Shown: piece by piece, positions 7,540-16,465 of the stretch
Layout: each line of letters begins with the position of its first letter
Numbering within the stretch: the stretch's first letter is position 1
Origin: Muriicola soli
Lineage (GTDB): Bacteria; Bacteroidota; Bacteroidia; Flavobacteriales; Flavobacteriaceae
DNA length: 64,000 nt
NCBI RefSeq assembly: GCF_004139715.1
Contig: NZ_CP035544.1
Span: forward strand, 1,426,001-1,490,000
Direction of reading: 5' to 3'
Notes under the pieces: model-generated
What the model was told of the DNA's origin: nothing
What the model saw: only the letters and a program-made list of their open reading frames with translations
Database searches by the model: none
Program-made: the position numbers and the translations under genes

Positions 7540-9705
7540 TTATTTTCTTGTCTTTTTGGAATCAGAACCATTTAACGTCAGATCAAAGTTCAGCAGTGTA
7601 ATGAGCTCTGAATTCTTCTCCCACTTCACCAGACTCTCCGTTTCCACTTCTTTTGTGCTCTCTTTCCTGAGTTTTTCACTTAGCATAGCTGCCGTTCTCT
7701 TAGCCTTATCCCGCACCTTCCCACTGGGGTCTTTATAAAGTGATTTTAAGAAAGCAAGTTCCTTCTGATCTCCCAGGTCAAGAATTTCATTCATCAGGAT
7801 CAGTTTCGATTCCACATCGCAGCTTCGGAATAATTCTTCGAATATGCTGAAACCATATGTGGCCTTTTCATTGATTGCTGCTTTATGCTGAGAATCAGAA
7901 TTATCGTCCAATTCTTCCAGGGTATCCTCTTTGTTCAATTCGCCCCTGCCAATCTCAATGTCCTCCCAATCAACCATAGCACATGCGTCGAGGTCCTCTT
8001 CTTCAGATTCAGGTTGACCTATATCCGCATTTTTTGTCGCTTCAGACTTACCATTTTCTTCAGGAAGGACAATTTCGACTCCGTCAACCTTCAATTCATT
8101 GATCTGCTGCAAAAGCTTGGGCAGGTTTTGGCTTTCTAAATTTTCGTCTATGACAAAGGGTAGAAAGTTGAAGTTGAGATATTCGGTTTCCATATTTCCA
8201 TCAATATCCGGCACTTCTACCCTGCTTAGAATCTCCTCCAGTTCTTTTCTGAAGTTTTCATCCGGATGAACTTCCTCATAGGAAACATTGAGCTTCCTGA
8301 GCTTTCTTTTCCATTTCTTTTTAGGTTTTTTCTTATCCATGGCGGTTGGTTTTTCTATAACGACAGGTAAAAAGTCGAGTGGCAGATATTTTACTTCCAG
8401 ATTATCATCCTCAATTTGTTGTTGATCTAGTATCTCGTTGAGCTCTTCCATAAAACAGTAGTCGAATACGTCTAAATCTTCGTAAAAGAGCTCACTGCTT
8501 TCTTCTGTGATCTCGATGTTATCTTCTATTGTTTCTGTGGGCGATTCGTTTAATTCCCTTTCTGCGCTTTCCTCGGAAACGGACTGCTCCTCATCCTCCA
8601 GCTCCACAGCCTCATCGGAAACCTGAATAAGCGGATCAAGATTATCTTGTGGGAGAACCGTTTCGGGGGAAATGGAATTAATGGCACCTAAAGCCTTACT
8701 CTTTACATTAAAATTTGAGATTTTTTGATGCACTTCGAGTAAAAAGGGGATTTGCTCTTCTCCTCCGATTGCACCTAAAGCATCCAGAATAAAAATTCGG
8801 GTATCTCTCTTAGCCCTTTTAAATGAGGCCATTAAGGTTGGGATGGCTTCGGTGATTCCAAACTCCTTAATACACTCGATGGCAGCCTGTTTTACTTCTT
8901 CATTTTTGTGTTTCAGGAGCTCTGTAACAGAGGCATTGGCATCCGTTTGATTGTAATGCCTGATCAGTCTTAGCGCAAATAAGACGACATCTTTATTTTT
9001 GGAAGTGAGCCAAATCCCAAAGCTAGGGGGTAGATAATCTTCTTTGTTGCGAAGTATTTCTAGTATTTTAATTTGCTGCCATTCGGATATCGGGTACTTG
9101 TTAGTATCCAGAAATTGTCCGATACCTTCGTGTTTTAGGGAAACTGTTGCAATCTGGGCATGTCTTCGGATGACACTTCGCTTGTGATTTATAAATTTTT
9201 TGATCTGGGTATAGGCTTCTTCTACCTCCATTTGTGTTAATTCCACAATCCCTTTGGTAACAATCTCCCAACGCCAGCTGTTGAGCTTTGCAAAAGCATC
9301 CAGGTGCAAGTCAAAATCCTTGTACAGTACAAATAGCCTTTGCCTGGCATCACCTGTGAGATCGCGCTGCAGGTCTAAAAGAATTTCTTTCAGAATACTT
9401 CTGTTAATGGGGTCCTTGATAAACTCCCTAACTTCAACCTTTAGCTCTACGTATTCGTATTTTTCTTCTTTACTTGCATCTTCCCCGTAGAAGAGGAAAT
9501 TACTTATAATGGGTGTGAGCTGCTTCCTTCTCTCACTGATGTTCCGCGTTTTTGCAGAGAGCCTGTTCCGGAAAAAAAAGATAAAACCAAAATAGAGGAT
9601 ACACAGACTTCCTAACAAGACACTAAGATCCCACAAAAGATCCGTGTGGATCTCTGGAATACTCAATAGTGAGTAAATTCTATATGTTAGTTCTGCTTTA
9701 AACAA
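7540..9705 (-). CDS. membrane-anchored HEAT-repeat protein with two copies of an acidic docking-like motif
   Basis: The 721-residue protein has one membrane helix (about 24-46), then HEAT-like helical repeats (about 80-370; for example SVTELLKHKNEEVKQAAIECIKEF in outline). An acidic linker carries two related segments near residues 403-452 and 473-521 (FMEELNEIL...PLDFLPVVI and FRKELEEIL...NFNFLPFVI). A further HEAT-like unit lies near the C-terminus (KVRDKAKRTAAML). The start is TTG at 9705, 3 bp after the receiver-gene stop; no ATG is nearby. Lying between a receiver protein and the synthase, it is a plausible scaffold passing the phosphorelay signal to the glycosyltransferase. The two segments also resemble the micro-ORF products at the operon end. 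Confidence 0.75.
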   Translation of the reverse strand: MFKAELTYRIYSLLSIPEIHTDLLWDLSVLLGSLCILYFGFIFFFRNRLSAKTRNISERRKQLTPIISNFLFYGEDASKEEKYEYVELKVEVREFIKDPINRSILKEILLDLQRDLTGDARQRLFVLYKDFDLHLDAFAKLNSWRWEIVTKGIVELTQMEVEEAYTQIKKFINHKRSVIRRHAQIATVSLKHEGIGQFLDTNKYPISEWQQIKILEILRNKEDYLPPSFGIWLTSKNKDVVLFALRLIRHYNQTDANASVTELLKHKNEEVKQAAIECIKEFGITEAIPTLMASFKRAKRDTRIFILDALGAIGGEEQIPFLLEVHQKISNFNVKSKALGAINSISPETVLPQDNLDPLIQVSDEAVELEDEEQSVSEESAERELNESPTETIEDNIEITEESSELFYEDLDVFDYCFMEELNEILDQQQIEDDNLEVKYLPLDFLPVVIEKPTAMDKKKPKKKWKRKLRKLNVSYEEVHPDENFRKELEEILSRVEVPDIDGNMETEYLNFNFLPFVIDENLESQNLPKLLQQINELKVDGVEIVLPEENGKSEATKNADIGQPESEEEDLDACAMVDWEDIEIGRGELNKEDTLEELDDNSDSQHKAAINEKATYGFSIFEELFRSCDVESKLILMNEILDLGDQKELAFLKSLYKDPSGKVRDKAKRTAAMLSEKLRKESTKEVETESLVKWEKNSELITLLNFDLTLNGSDSKKTRK

Positions 9706-9708
9706 TAA

Positions 9709-10074
9709 TTAGATTTTGCTTAATTCACGGGTTACTCTCACCAGAAGTTCGGAAGGACTAACAGGCTTTGCTATAAAGTCGTTAGCGCCTAACTCAAAAG
9801 CCGAGAGAACATTCTCTTCGTTTCCTGCACTTGAGATAATAATGATGGGTACCTTAGATTGCAGGGTGTTCCTAACGTAGTCTACCAGTTCAAGACCTGA
9901 GAAATAGGGCATCATAATGTCACTCACTATGATATCTGGTATTTCTTTTTCGAGTTCTTCTTTGACTTCCCTGCCATCGCAGGACCAATGCACCTTAAAA
10001 CCGGCCTTATCCAACCTGTAATTCAGGAGCGAAGCCAGTAATTCGTCATCATCTGCAAGTAAAATACGTTTCAT
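9709..10074 (-). CDS. receiver-only response regulator (CheY-like)
   Basis: The 121-residue protein is a single receiver domain. The acidic pocket is in LLADDDE, the phospho-acceptor Asp is in IIVSDIMMPYFSG, the switch Ser is in IIIISSAG, and the conserved Lys is in DFIAKPVSPSEL. No DNA-binding or enzymatic output domain is present, so it must act by protein contact. It lies 7 bp after the hybrid kinase, which ends in an Hpt domain able to phosphorylate it, and 3 bp before the HEAT gene, a likely partner. Confidence 0.93.
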   Translation of the reverse strand: MKRILLADDDELLASLLNYRLDKAGFKVHWSCDGREVKEELEKEIPDIIVSDIMMPYFSGLELVDYVRNTLQSKVPIIIISSAGNEENVLSAFELGANDFIAKPVSPSELLVRVTRELSKI

Positions 10075-10081
10075 AAGCCGC

Positions 10082-11890
10082 TTATTTATTTTCCTTTTTC
10101 AATCGGGTCATTTCCTTGTCCAGGGCAAATTCTACCATGGGATATTCTTTAATAAACTGTTCGTACAGGTACTGCATTTGGTCGTGATTCTTGTCTGTCT
10201 TGCAGTGTTCCTGAATCTGTTGCACCAGGATAAGCAGGTTTGCTGCCTGAACCATGGCGAGACCTGATTTCAGTTTATGTGCAACAAATTGCAACTGTTC
10301 ATAATCCTTGTTTTTTAGATGCATCCTGGCCTTTCCAATAAATTCCAGGACATTACCCTTAAAAAGATTCAGTAATTCCTCAAGCATATCTACTTCACCC
10401 ATACAGTCCTCCAGCATCCCGCTTAGGTCTATGGACATTCCCGCTTCTAGCTTTTTTTGAACTTCTCCCAGATCTGCGTTTTTTTTCTGCAGGGCATTCT
10501 CCTGTTCATTTGAAAATCCGTATTGGATAAGTTTCTCCATTAACTCTTCAGGGGTATAGGGCTTTAGGATGTAGTCATTGATCCCTTTACTTGCGGCCTT
10601 CTCTTTGTCGTTGACCGAGAAGTCGGCTGTTAAAGCAATCACCGGTACTTTTGAAATCCTCGGATGATCTGATGCCCTTATCATTTGTGTGATTTCATAG
10701 CCGTCCATAACCGGCATATGCAAATCCATTAAGACGAGATGAATATTTTCTTCCTCCAGTATTTTTAAGCCTGTTTCAGCGTGCTCTGTGACGAAGAACG
10801 TACAGCCCCATTCCTTAAGGCGTTTTTTTATCAACCATTGATTCAGCGGGTTGTCCTCGAAGACGAGAACAGTTAAAGCTTCAACATCTGCAGGACTTGC
10901 ATTGGAGCTCTTTTTCATCTTTGTTTTTTCCTCTTTCCCCACCTCATATTCGAGCTGCATGTGAAATGTAGTTCCTTTGTTTACTTTACTTTCTACGGTA
11001 ATGTCCCCTCCCAGCCTGTTAACGATTTGCTTTACTATGCTCAATCCGAGACCCGTACCACCATACTTCGAAAATGTATGCTGTCTGGCCCTTTTAAAGG
11101 CATCGAAAATATGGAGTAAGTCTTCTTCGGAAATGCCGATACCCGTATCCGAGATATAGAATTCAATCCCGACTCTGTTAACATTCGTTGTCTTTAATTT
11201 TGCGTCAAGGATAACTTTTCCCTCATCGGCAAATTTTATCGCGTTGCCCAGCAGATTGAGTAAGACCTGACTAAGCTTTGAAGGGTCTCCCAATAAAAAT
11301 TGTGGAATTTCTGGATCAATTTTTACCTCAAAAGCAATTTTCTTGTCCACAATTAGGGTCTCACAGAGGTAAGACACTTCTCTGATAAGGTTGTGAAAAT
11401 TGAAAGGGACCTTTTTAAATTCTTCCCGCCCTGCTTCCAGCTTGGAATATTCCAGCAATTCGTTGATGATCTCCATCAGGGAATTTGAAGCCTTCAGAAT
11501 AGCATTTACTTGCTCTTTCTGAGATTCATCGAGTTTCCCTTCTATCAACAGATCTGCGAAGCCAATAATTCCATTGAGGGGCGTTCGAATCTCATGACTA
11601 ACTTTTGCAATAAGTGACGATTCTTCCTTTTCGTTCTTTGTAGAGGCCACGTCCTGTTCCTCGGCGGGTTTAGAATTCTCCTCAACTATGGGATTGAATC
11701 CCCAGATTTTGGCTTCTAATTCGTTTTTAAAAAGATCGAAAGACCGTTTTAGTCTTGCTGCCTCAGCGGTACTGAGTTCCTCGAAAGAAAAATTGTGGAG
11801 GGCCGATTCCAGATCGGTGATTTGAGTAAGTAGGTTTTTAGATTTCAAGCCTGGGGTTTTGGGGTGTATATACCAGACTAAAATCCCCAT
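10082..11890 (-). CDS. soluble hybrid histidine kinase (HisKA-HATPase-REC-Hpt)
   Basis: About 602 residues from ATG 11890; a TTG at 11908 would add six residues. No membrane segment is seen, so it is cytoplasmic. In order: a short helical N-terminus, HisKA with phospho-accepting His in VSHEIRTPLNGIIGF, HATPase with N-box NLLGNAIKFAD and DTGIGI / GGTGLGLSI, a receiver with LVLMDLHMPVMDGYE, and a C-terminal Hpt with AHKLKSGLAMV. A full His-Asp-His relay is therefore built in, with the adjacent receiver-only protein as the natural final acceptor. No sensory domain is evident. It heads the exopolysaccharide operon and presumably controls it after translation. Confidence 0.93.
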   Translation of the reverse strand: MGILVWYIHPKTPGLKSKNLLTQITDLESALHNFSFEELSTAEAARLKRSFDLFKNELEAKIWGFNPIVEENSKPAEEQDVASTKNEKEESSLIAKVSHEIRTPLNGIIGFADLLIEGKLDESQKEQVNAILKASNSLMEIINELLEYSKLEAGREEFKKVPFNFHNLIREVSYLCETLIVDKKIAFEVKIDPEIPQFLLGDPSKLSQVLLNLLGNAIKFADEGKVILDAKLKTTNVNRVGIEFYISDTGIGISEEDLLHIFDAFKRARQHTFSKYGGTGLGLSIVKQIVNRLGGDITVESKVNKGTTFHMQLEYEVGKEEKTKMKKSSNASPADVEALTVLVFEDNPLNQWLIKKRLKEWGCTFFVTEHAETGLKILEEENIHLVLMDLHMPVMDGYEITQMIRASDHPRISKVPVIALTADFSVNDKEKAASKGINDYILKPYTPEELMEKLIQYGFSNEQENALQKKNADLGEVQKKLEAGMSIDLSGMLEDCMGEVDMLEELLNLFKGNVLEFIGKARMHLKNKDYEQLQFVAHKLKSGLAMVQAANLLILVQQIQEHCKTDKNHDQMQYLYEQFIKEYPMVEFALDKEMTRLKKENK

Positions 11891-11975
11891 AAAATCAAGG
11901 GATGACAATTAAATGTTACCTAGACTGTAGAATGTGTTGTCAAATTGCTTTATTTGTAGGTCTAATTTTTACAAT

Positions 11976-13258
11976 ATGAAGTATTTCATCTCCTTTATCT
12001 GTCTTTTATCGGTTGTTTCCTGTGCTGAAACGAAAAAGGAAACCCCTGAAACCATCATCGCCAAAGCGAGAGAAATTCACGAAAAGGTCATCACCGTCGA
12101 CACTCACGATGATATCAATGTGATGAATTTTACCGATAGTATCAACTATACACAACGTCTGGAAACTCAGCTTAATTTACCCAAAATGGAAGAAGGCGGC
12201 TTAGACGTTGCCTGGCTTATCGTGTATACCGGACAGGATTCACTAACCCCATCAGCATACGCCAAGGCGGAGGAGAATGCCATGGCCAAGTTTGATGCCA
12301 TCCACCGCCTCTGTGAGGATATAGCCCCTGATAAAATTGGGCTGGCGCTTTCTTCAGAAGAAGTGAGAAAGCTGCATAAAGAAGGTAAAAAAGTGGCGAT
12401 GATCGGGGTTGAAAATGCTTATCCCATGGGAGAAGATCTCACAAATTTTGAAAAGTACCATCAATTAGGTGCCCGATATGTATCCCTCTCTCATAATGGG
12501 CATAGCCAGTTTGCCGACTCTAACACGGGCGAAGCCGACAGTGTATGGTTACATAATGGTTTAAGTGAATTAGGTAAACAAGCTGTTAATGAGATGAATA
12601 GACTTGGAATAATGATAGATGTTTCACATCCGGCCAAGTCTTCTATGCAACAAATGATAGAGCTCAGCAAAGCCCCCTAATCGCTTCCCATTCTTCCGCA
12701 CGGGCATTATGCGATCACAGTCGCAATCTCGACGATGAACAACTGCAATGGTTAAAAGAAAACGGAGGCGTTGTACAAACCGTAGCCTTTAGTTCTTACC
12801 TGAATACCGAAAAAGACGAGAAATACAAAGCATTTATGAAGGAATTGTATCAACAGGTGGCCGATTCCCTTGGCATCAATTGGTACGAAAGATCACAGTT
12901 CAGAAGCCTGAGCCCGGAACAAAGGGCCGAATTTATTGAAAACTATCCCAAGGTCATGGCTATGGGAAAAGAACTGGCGGATACCAAAATCGACGTGCCC
13001 CCGGCAGTAAATGTGGCCGACTTTGTAGATCATATCGATTATATGGTTGACCTGATAGGGATTGACCATGTTGGCATAAGTTCGGATTTCGATGGAGGAG
13101 GCGGAATTGAAGGCTGGTCTGATGCCTCAGAAACCTTCAATGTTACCCTGGAACTGGTAAAAAGGGGTTACTCTGAAGAAGAAATCGCAAAACTTTGGGG
13201 TGAGAATTTACTTCGCGTACTCGATGAAGTACAGGCCGTAGCTTTGGAAATGCAATAG
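11976..13258 (+). pseudogene. membrane dipeptidase (peptidase M19) lipoprotein, frame interrupted at 12673-12677
   Basis: ATG 11976 begins a lipoprotein signal (LLSVVSC). The M19 metal-ligand motifs follow: TVDTHDD, GVENAYPMG, SLSHNGH and IDVSHP before the break; ASHSSARALCDHSRNLDD and GISSDFDGGG after it. The first frame ends at 12680. The second frame continues immediately if one C is added to the C5 run at 12673-12677, giving 427 residues, normal for the family. The enzyme hydrolyses dipeptides, often with D-residues, at the cell envelope. The break may be a sequencing error or a recent mutation; no other damage is visible. It converges with the thioesterase gene, 1 bp away. Confidence 0.88.
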
Positions 13259-13259
13259 A

Positions 13260-13667
13260 TTAATCGTCCTCCTCTTCGGCCAGGCGGTCTTTTACATATT
13301 CAATCTTCGTCTTACCGTGTGGCAAGGGTTTGCCCTTAGAATCGAGGTTTACCATAATGATATTGTCAACCGTAAGTATGGTCTCACGGTTCATTTTATT
13401 CCGAGCTTCGCATTTCAAAACCAGCGATGATTTTCCAAATTTAACTACCTCTATCCCAATTTCTATGATGTCACCCTGATGAGCTGTGCTCATAAAGTTG
13501 ATTTCCGACATGTATTTGGTAACTACTTTTTTGTTCTCCAGCTGTATGATGCTGTACAGCGCGGCCTCTTCGTCAATCCAGGAGAGTAATCTGCCCCCAA
13601 ATAGCGTTTCATTGGCATTAAGGTCTTCGGGTTTTACCCATTTTCTGGTGTGAAATCTCATAGTCAT
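13260..13667 (-). CDS. acyl-CoA thioesterase, hotdog fold (YciA/BFIT type)
   Basis: The 135-residue single hotdog domain carries the acyl-CoA thioesterase signature ANETLFGGRLLSWIDEEAALY, including the Asp/Glu of the helix, and the second strand motif INFMSTAHQGDIIEIGIEV. It hydrolyses acyl-CoA in the cytoplasm. The C-terminus is acidic (RLAEEEDD). It converges with the dipeptidase gene and diverges from the nucleotidase gene across 209 bp that contain a strong dyad. Confidence 0.88.
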   Translation of the reverse strand: MTMRFHTRKWVKPEDLNANETLFGGRLLSWIDEEAALYSIIQLENKKVVTKYMSEINFMSTAHQGDIIEIGIEVVKFGKSSLVLKCEARNKMNRETILTVDNIIMVNLDSKGKPLPHGKTKIEYVKDRLAEEEDD

Positions 13668-13742
13668 TAATTTGATGCAAAATTACTATTATTAATAGCT
13701 CCCAAAGGTGATATTATGATGGTATAAGTTCGAATTACCATT

Positions 13743-13772
13743 TTGACAATTTAGGGGGCGAATAATTGTCAA
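13743..13772. promoter_or_regulatory. inverted repeat TTGACAATT-N12-AATTGTCAA
   Basis: Perfect 9-bp arms lie at 13743-13751 and 13764-13772, in the 209-bp gap between the divergent thioesterase and nucleotidase genes. There is no T-tract, so it looks more like an operator than a terminator. The regulator is unknown. Confidence 0.45.
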
Positions 13773-13876
13773 CTTCTATTCCTGTGTGAACTTAAATCGA
13801 GAACTTCTGTTAAACTAATCCAAAGCCCGTCTCATTTTCCTTCTAATTTTAAGAAATTTGCATAAAAGCGAAGCGT

Positions 13877-14398
13877 ATGATCCTTTTTGTAGATATGGAT
13901 GAAGTGATGGCAGACACCTACACAGCTCATATTGAATATTACAATAGGGAATTTGGTGAAAACCTGACAAAGGAGGAGTGTATGGGCCATGAGGTCTGGC
14001 AAAAAGTACCTAAAGACAGAAAAGACAGTATATGGCAACACTACTATGCCGAAGGATTTTTCAGGGGTCTTAAACCGATGCGGAACAGCATTGAGGTCTT
14101 AAAGGAATTAAACGATAAATACGCCATATACGTCGCCTCCGCGGCCATGCAATTCCCTAATTCACTACTTGAAAAGCATCAATGGCTGGATGAATACTTC
14201 CCTTTTATTCATTGGAAAAACCGAATACTCTGTGGTGACAAACAGATTCTCAGAGGCGATATTCTTATCGATGACCGCTCCCACAATCTCGAGAATTTTG
14301 TTGGCAGGCCCTTGTTGTTCACTTCGCCGCACAACATTAATACCAATCACTTTGAAAGGGTAAACAACTGGGAAGAAATTGCAAAAGAACTACTCTAA
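13877..14398 (+). CDS. 5'(3')-deoxyribonucleotidase, HAD superfamily (NT5C type)
   Basis: The 173-residue HAD phosphatase has motif I FVDMDEVMAD (nucleophile Asp and second Asp), motif II Ser in IYVASAAM, the Lys of motif III near KNRILCGDK, and motif IV DILIDDRS. Length and cap region fit the 5'-nucleotidase C family that dephosphorylates (deoxy)ribonucleoside monophosphates in the cytoplasm. It is monocistronic and the start is the only reasonable ATG. Confidence 0.9.
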   Translation: MILFVDMDEVMADTYTAHIEYYNREFGENLTKEECMGHEVWQKVPKDRKDSIWQHYYAEGFFRGLKPMRNSIEVLKELNDKYAIYVASAAMQFPNSLLEKHQWLDEYFPFIHWKNRILCGDKQILRGDILIDDRSHNLENFVGRPLLFTSPHNINTNHFERVNNWEEIAKELL

Positions 14399-14492
14399 GG
14401 GCCCCTGCTTTTGTTCATAAAGCCGTTAACAAGTAATTGATTTTTGCAAAATGCCCCCCTGATGATTTTCTAATTTTATTAAAACTTCAAAG

Positions 14493-14903
14493 ATGAACGA
14501 TAGATCTACCGAGCTTCTGAGGTTTCGTCCTTTATTACCAAACGCGCGAATTACCGAAGACATGAGCGGGGATGAAAGATTCCAAAATGCAACTTTAAGA
14601 CCTATTATCAAATTTCAGAACGCGCTTTTAATCGCGGCATTCCGAAATTATGTGCACAAGCACAAAAACTTCTTCCACGGACTTACGCTGCCCAAAAAGC
14701 TCGAATACATTGAACACGCCATACAAAAAGACGTGAAATTCAGGAATTCCCTCAAAGGAATGATCATTGGGCAATATACCGTAGAGGAGTACGAGATCTA
14801 TATTCAGAATTCTTCAGCACTCAACAAGCGAATGATGAATATGGTGATCGAAAGATTGAAAGATCAGGTTCAACTATTTGAGCTCGCTTCCTTATCGCAA
14901 TAA
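14493..14903 (+). CDS. conserved hypothetical protein
   Basis: The 136-residue soluble helical protein has no signal peptide or membrane segment. I recall very similar Flavobacteriaceae proteins (RPIIKFQNAL, FRNSLKGMIIGQYTVEEYE, NSSALNKRMMN), sometimes labelled glyoxalase, but none of the glyoxalase metal-ligand pattern is visible. Its 3' end overlaps the convergent DUF2461 gene by 12 bp. Function unknown. Confidence 0.75.
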   Translation: MNDRSTELLRFRPLLPNARITEDMSGDERFQNATLRPIIKFQNALLIAAFRNYVHKHKNFFHGLTLPKKLEYIEHAIQKDVKFRNSLKGMIIGQYTVEEYEIYIQNSSALNKRMMNMVIERLKDQVQLFELASLSQ

Positions 14904-15572
14904 GGATTCCCCGTTGAGATTGGTTGTGAGAATATCACTCATCAGGTCAAAATATGGCCTGATTGCCTGAAAAGAATCATCCACTTTTGAAAGGAAATCA
15001 GAGGATAGTACCTCTTTGTCTGTAAAATTCCTGACAAAGATGAATTGTTTCTTTCGAATAAGGTCAATATCCGGGTGTTCCTTGTCAAATCCCTTTGGCG
15101 CCGTTTTAAGTTCATCTCCGGTTAGGTCGCCCCAGACACCTTTTAATTTCTTTGCCCCTATTACCTGACGGAATTCAGAGGCATTTGTCTCCAACTCTTT
15201 TCGAATCCTAAAGAGATCCTCTTTGTTTGGATCCCAAAAGCCTGTAGCAATAAAGGTTTCCCCAGGCTTTATCCTCGCGTAGTAACCCCCTCGCAGTGCC
15301 TTACCAGCCCTGCTGAAAGATCCTGCATAATGGGTTTTATACGGCGTTTTATCTTTGGAAAAACGAACATCCCTGTAGATACGAAACATTTTAAATTTGT
15401 CCAGCTCATCATGGAGCCGCATACGTTCCATAAGGGTCAGATAGAAGTCTTTTACCTCTTTTTCGTGAGTTTTGAATTCTTTTTTATGCTCCTGAAACCA
15501 ATCGCGGTTGTTATTAGCAGACAATTTCTTTAAGAATTCCAGGGCATCCTTGCTGATACTTACGGTTTCCAT
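14892..15572 (-). CDS. DUF2461 family protein (TIGR02453)
   Basis: The 226-residue protein has the family hallmarks LKKLSANNNRDWFQEHK near the N-terminus, IYRDVRFSKDKTPYKTHYAG at about residues 63-82, and GGYYARIKPGETFIATG. The family is widespread and its biochemical role is unknown. No signal peptide is seen. It is monocistronic and overlaps the upstream convergent ORF by 12 bp. Confidence 0.9.
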   Translation of the reverse strand: METVSISKDALEFLKKLSANNNRDWFQEHKKEFKTHEKEVKDFYLTLMERMRLHDELDKFKMFRIYRDVRFSKDKTPYKTHYAGSFSRAGKALRGGYYARIKPGETFIATGFWDPNKEDLFRIRKELETNASEFRQVIGAKKLKGVWGDLTGDELKTAPKGFDKEHPDIDLIRKKQFIFVRNFTDKEVLSSDFLSKVDDSFQAIRPYFDLMSDILTTNLNGESLLR

Positions 15573-15667
15573 AAAGCTTAGGATTTAAAAAGTTTTGTAA
15601 TAAAGTTAACCTTTTTAAATAAGGGGCTTTTTAATTAATGGTTAATTTTAAATTGTAAAAAGAAGCC

Positions 15668-16465
15668 ATGGATAGCCAGGAGATCATCATCAACAAAATC
15701 AAACAGAATAAGATCCAACCGAATCTCAGATTCAGACTCAAAAGAGAGACTGAGGCGTTTACAGACTTATTGTTTCTCTCTCTATTTGATATAGAAACCC
15801 CTTTCAGAGATAATTTGCCCAAGTTGAAGCAACAATTTGATCTGCTCGTAAACCTCGCTTGTTGGGATCCGGAAAAATCCTGTGGCTCCGTCTGGGAAGA
15901 CTATTTTCAATCCCTGCCCACGGTTTTGGAAAGTCTCAATTTAGATGCTCAGGCCATAGCTGATTGCGATCCGGCATCCCTCTCTATAGAAGAAGTGTAT
16001 CTGGCCTATCCCGGATTCTATGCCATAGCGATTTATCGCCTTGCGCATGAGCTCTATAAACACAAATTTCCTCTGGTGCCCCGACTGATGACCGAGTACG
16101 CACACAGACAGACCGGCGTTGATATCAATCCCGGTGCCCAGATTGGAAAGTCATTCTTTATCGACCACGCCACTGGTGTTGTGATTGGTGAAACAGCCGT
16201 TATACGCAACCATGTCAAAATCTATCAAGGGGTAACGCTTGGTGCGCTCTACGTAGCGAAAAGCCTCAGTAATACGAAACGACACCCGACAATTGAAGAT
16301 AATGTGACTATATACGCCAATGCTACTATCTTGGGAGGGGAAACGGTGATTGGTGCCAATTCTATAATCGGAGGTAATGCATGGCTTACAAGTTCGGTAC
16401 CTGCGAATTCAAAAGTTTTCCACACCCCGGAAATTGAAATACGACTTCAGGATAATGGAATTTAA
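15668..16465 (+). CDS. cysE: serine O-acetyltransferase
   Basis: The 265-residue protein has an N-terminal helical domain and a C-terminal left-handed beta-helix of hexapeptide repeats (GVDINPGAQIGKSFFIDHATG, then GVVIGETAVIRNHVKIYQG in outline). The catalytic His lies in FIDHATG and the SAT signature GVTLGAL follows. It makes O-acetylserine from serine and acetyl-CoA for cysteine synthesis. The next gene, cysteine synthase, starts 11 bp inside its 3' end, so the pair is translationally coupled. Confidence 0.95.
   Translation: MDSQEIIINKIKQNKIQPNLRFRLKRETEAFTDLLFLSLFDIETPFRDNLPKLKQQFDLLVNLACWDPEKSCGSVWEDYFQSLPTVLESLNLDAQAIADCDPASLSIEEVYLAYPGFYAIAIYRLAHELYKHKFPLVPRLMTEYAHRQTGVDINPGAQIGKSFFIDHATGVVIGETAVIRNHVKIYQGVTLGALYVAKSLSNTKRHPTIEDNVTIYANATILGGETVIGANSIIGGNAWLTSSVPANSKVFHTPEIEIRLQDNGI

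Noticed and set aside
14493-14903. Glyoxalase annotation for the 136-residue protein
   Set aside because: No glyoxalase/VOC metal-binding pattern is visible in the sequence.
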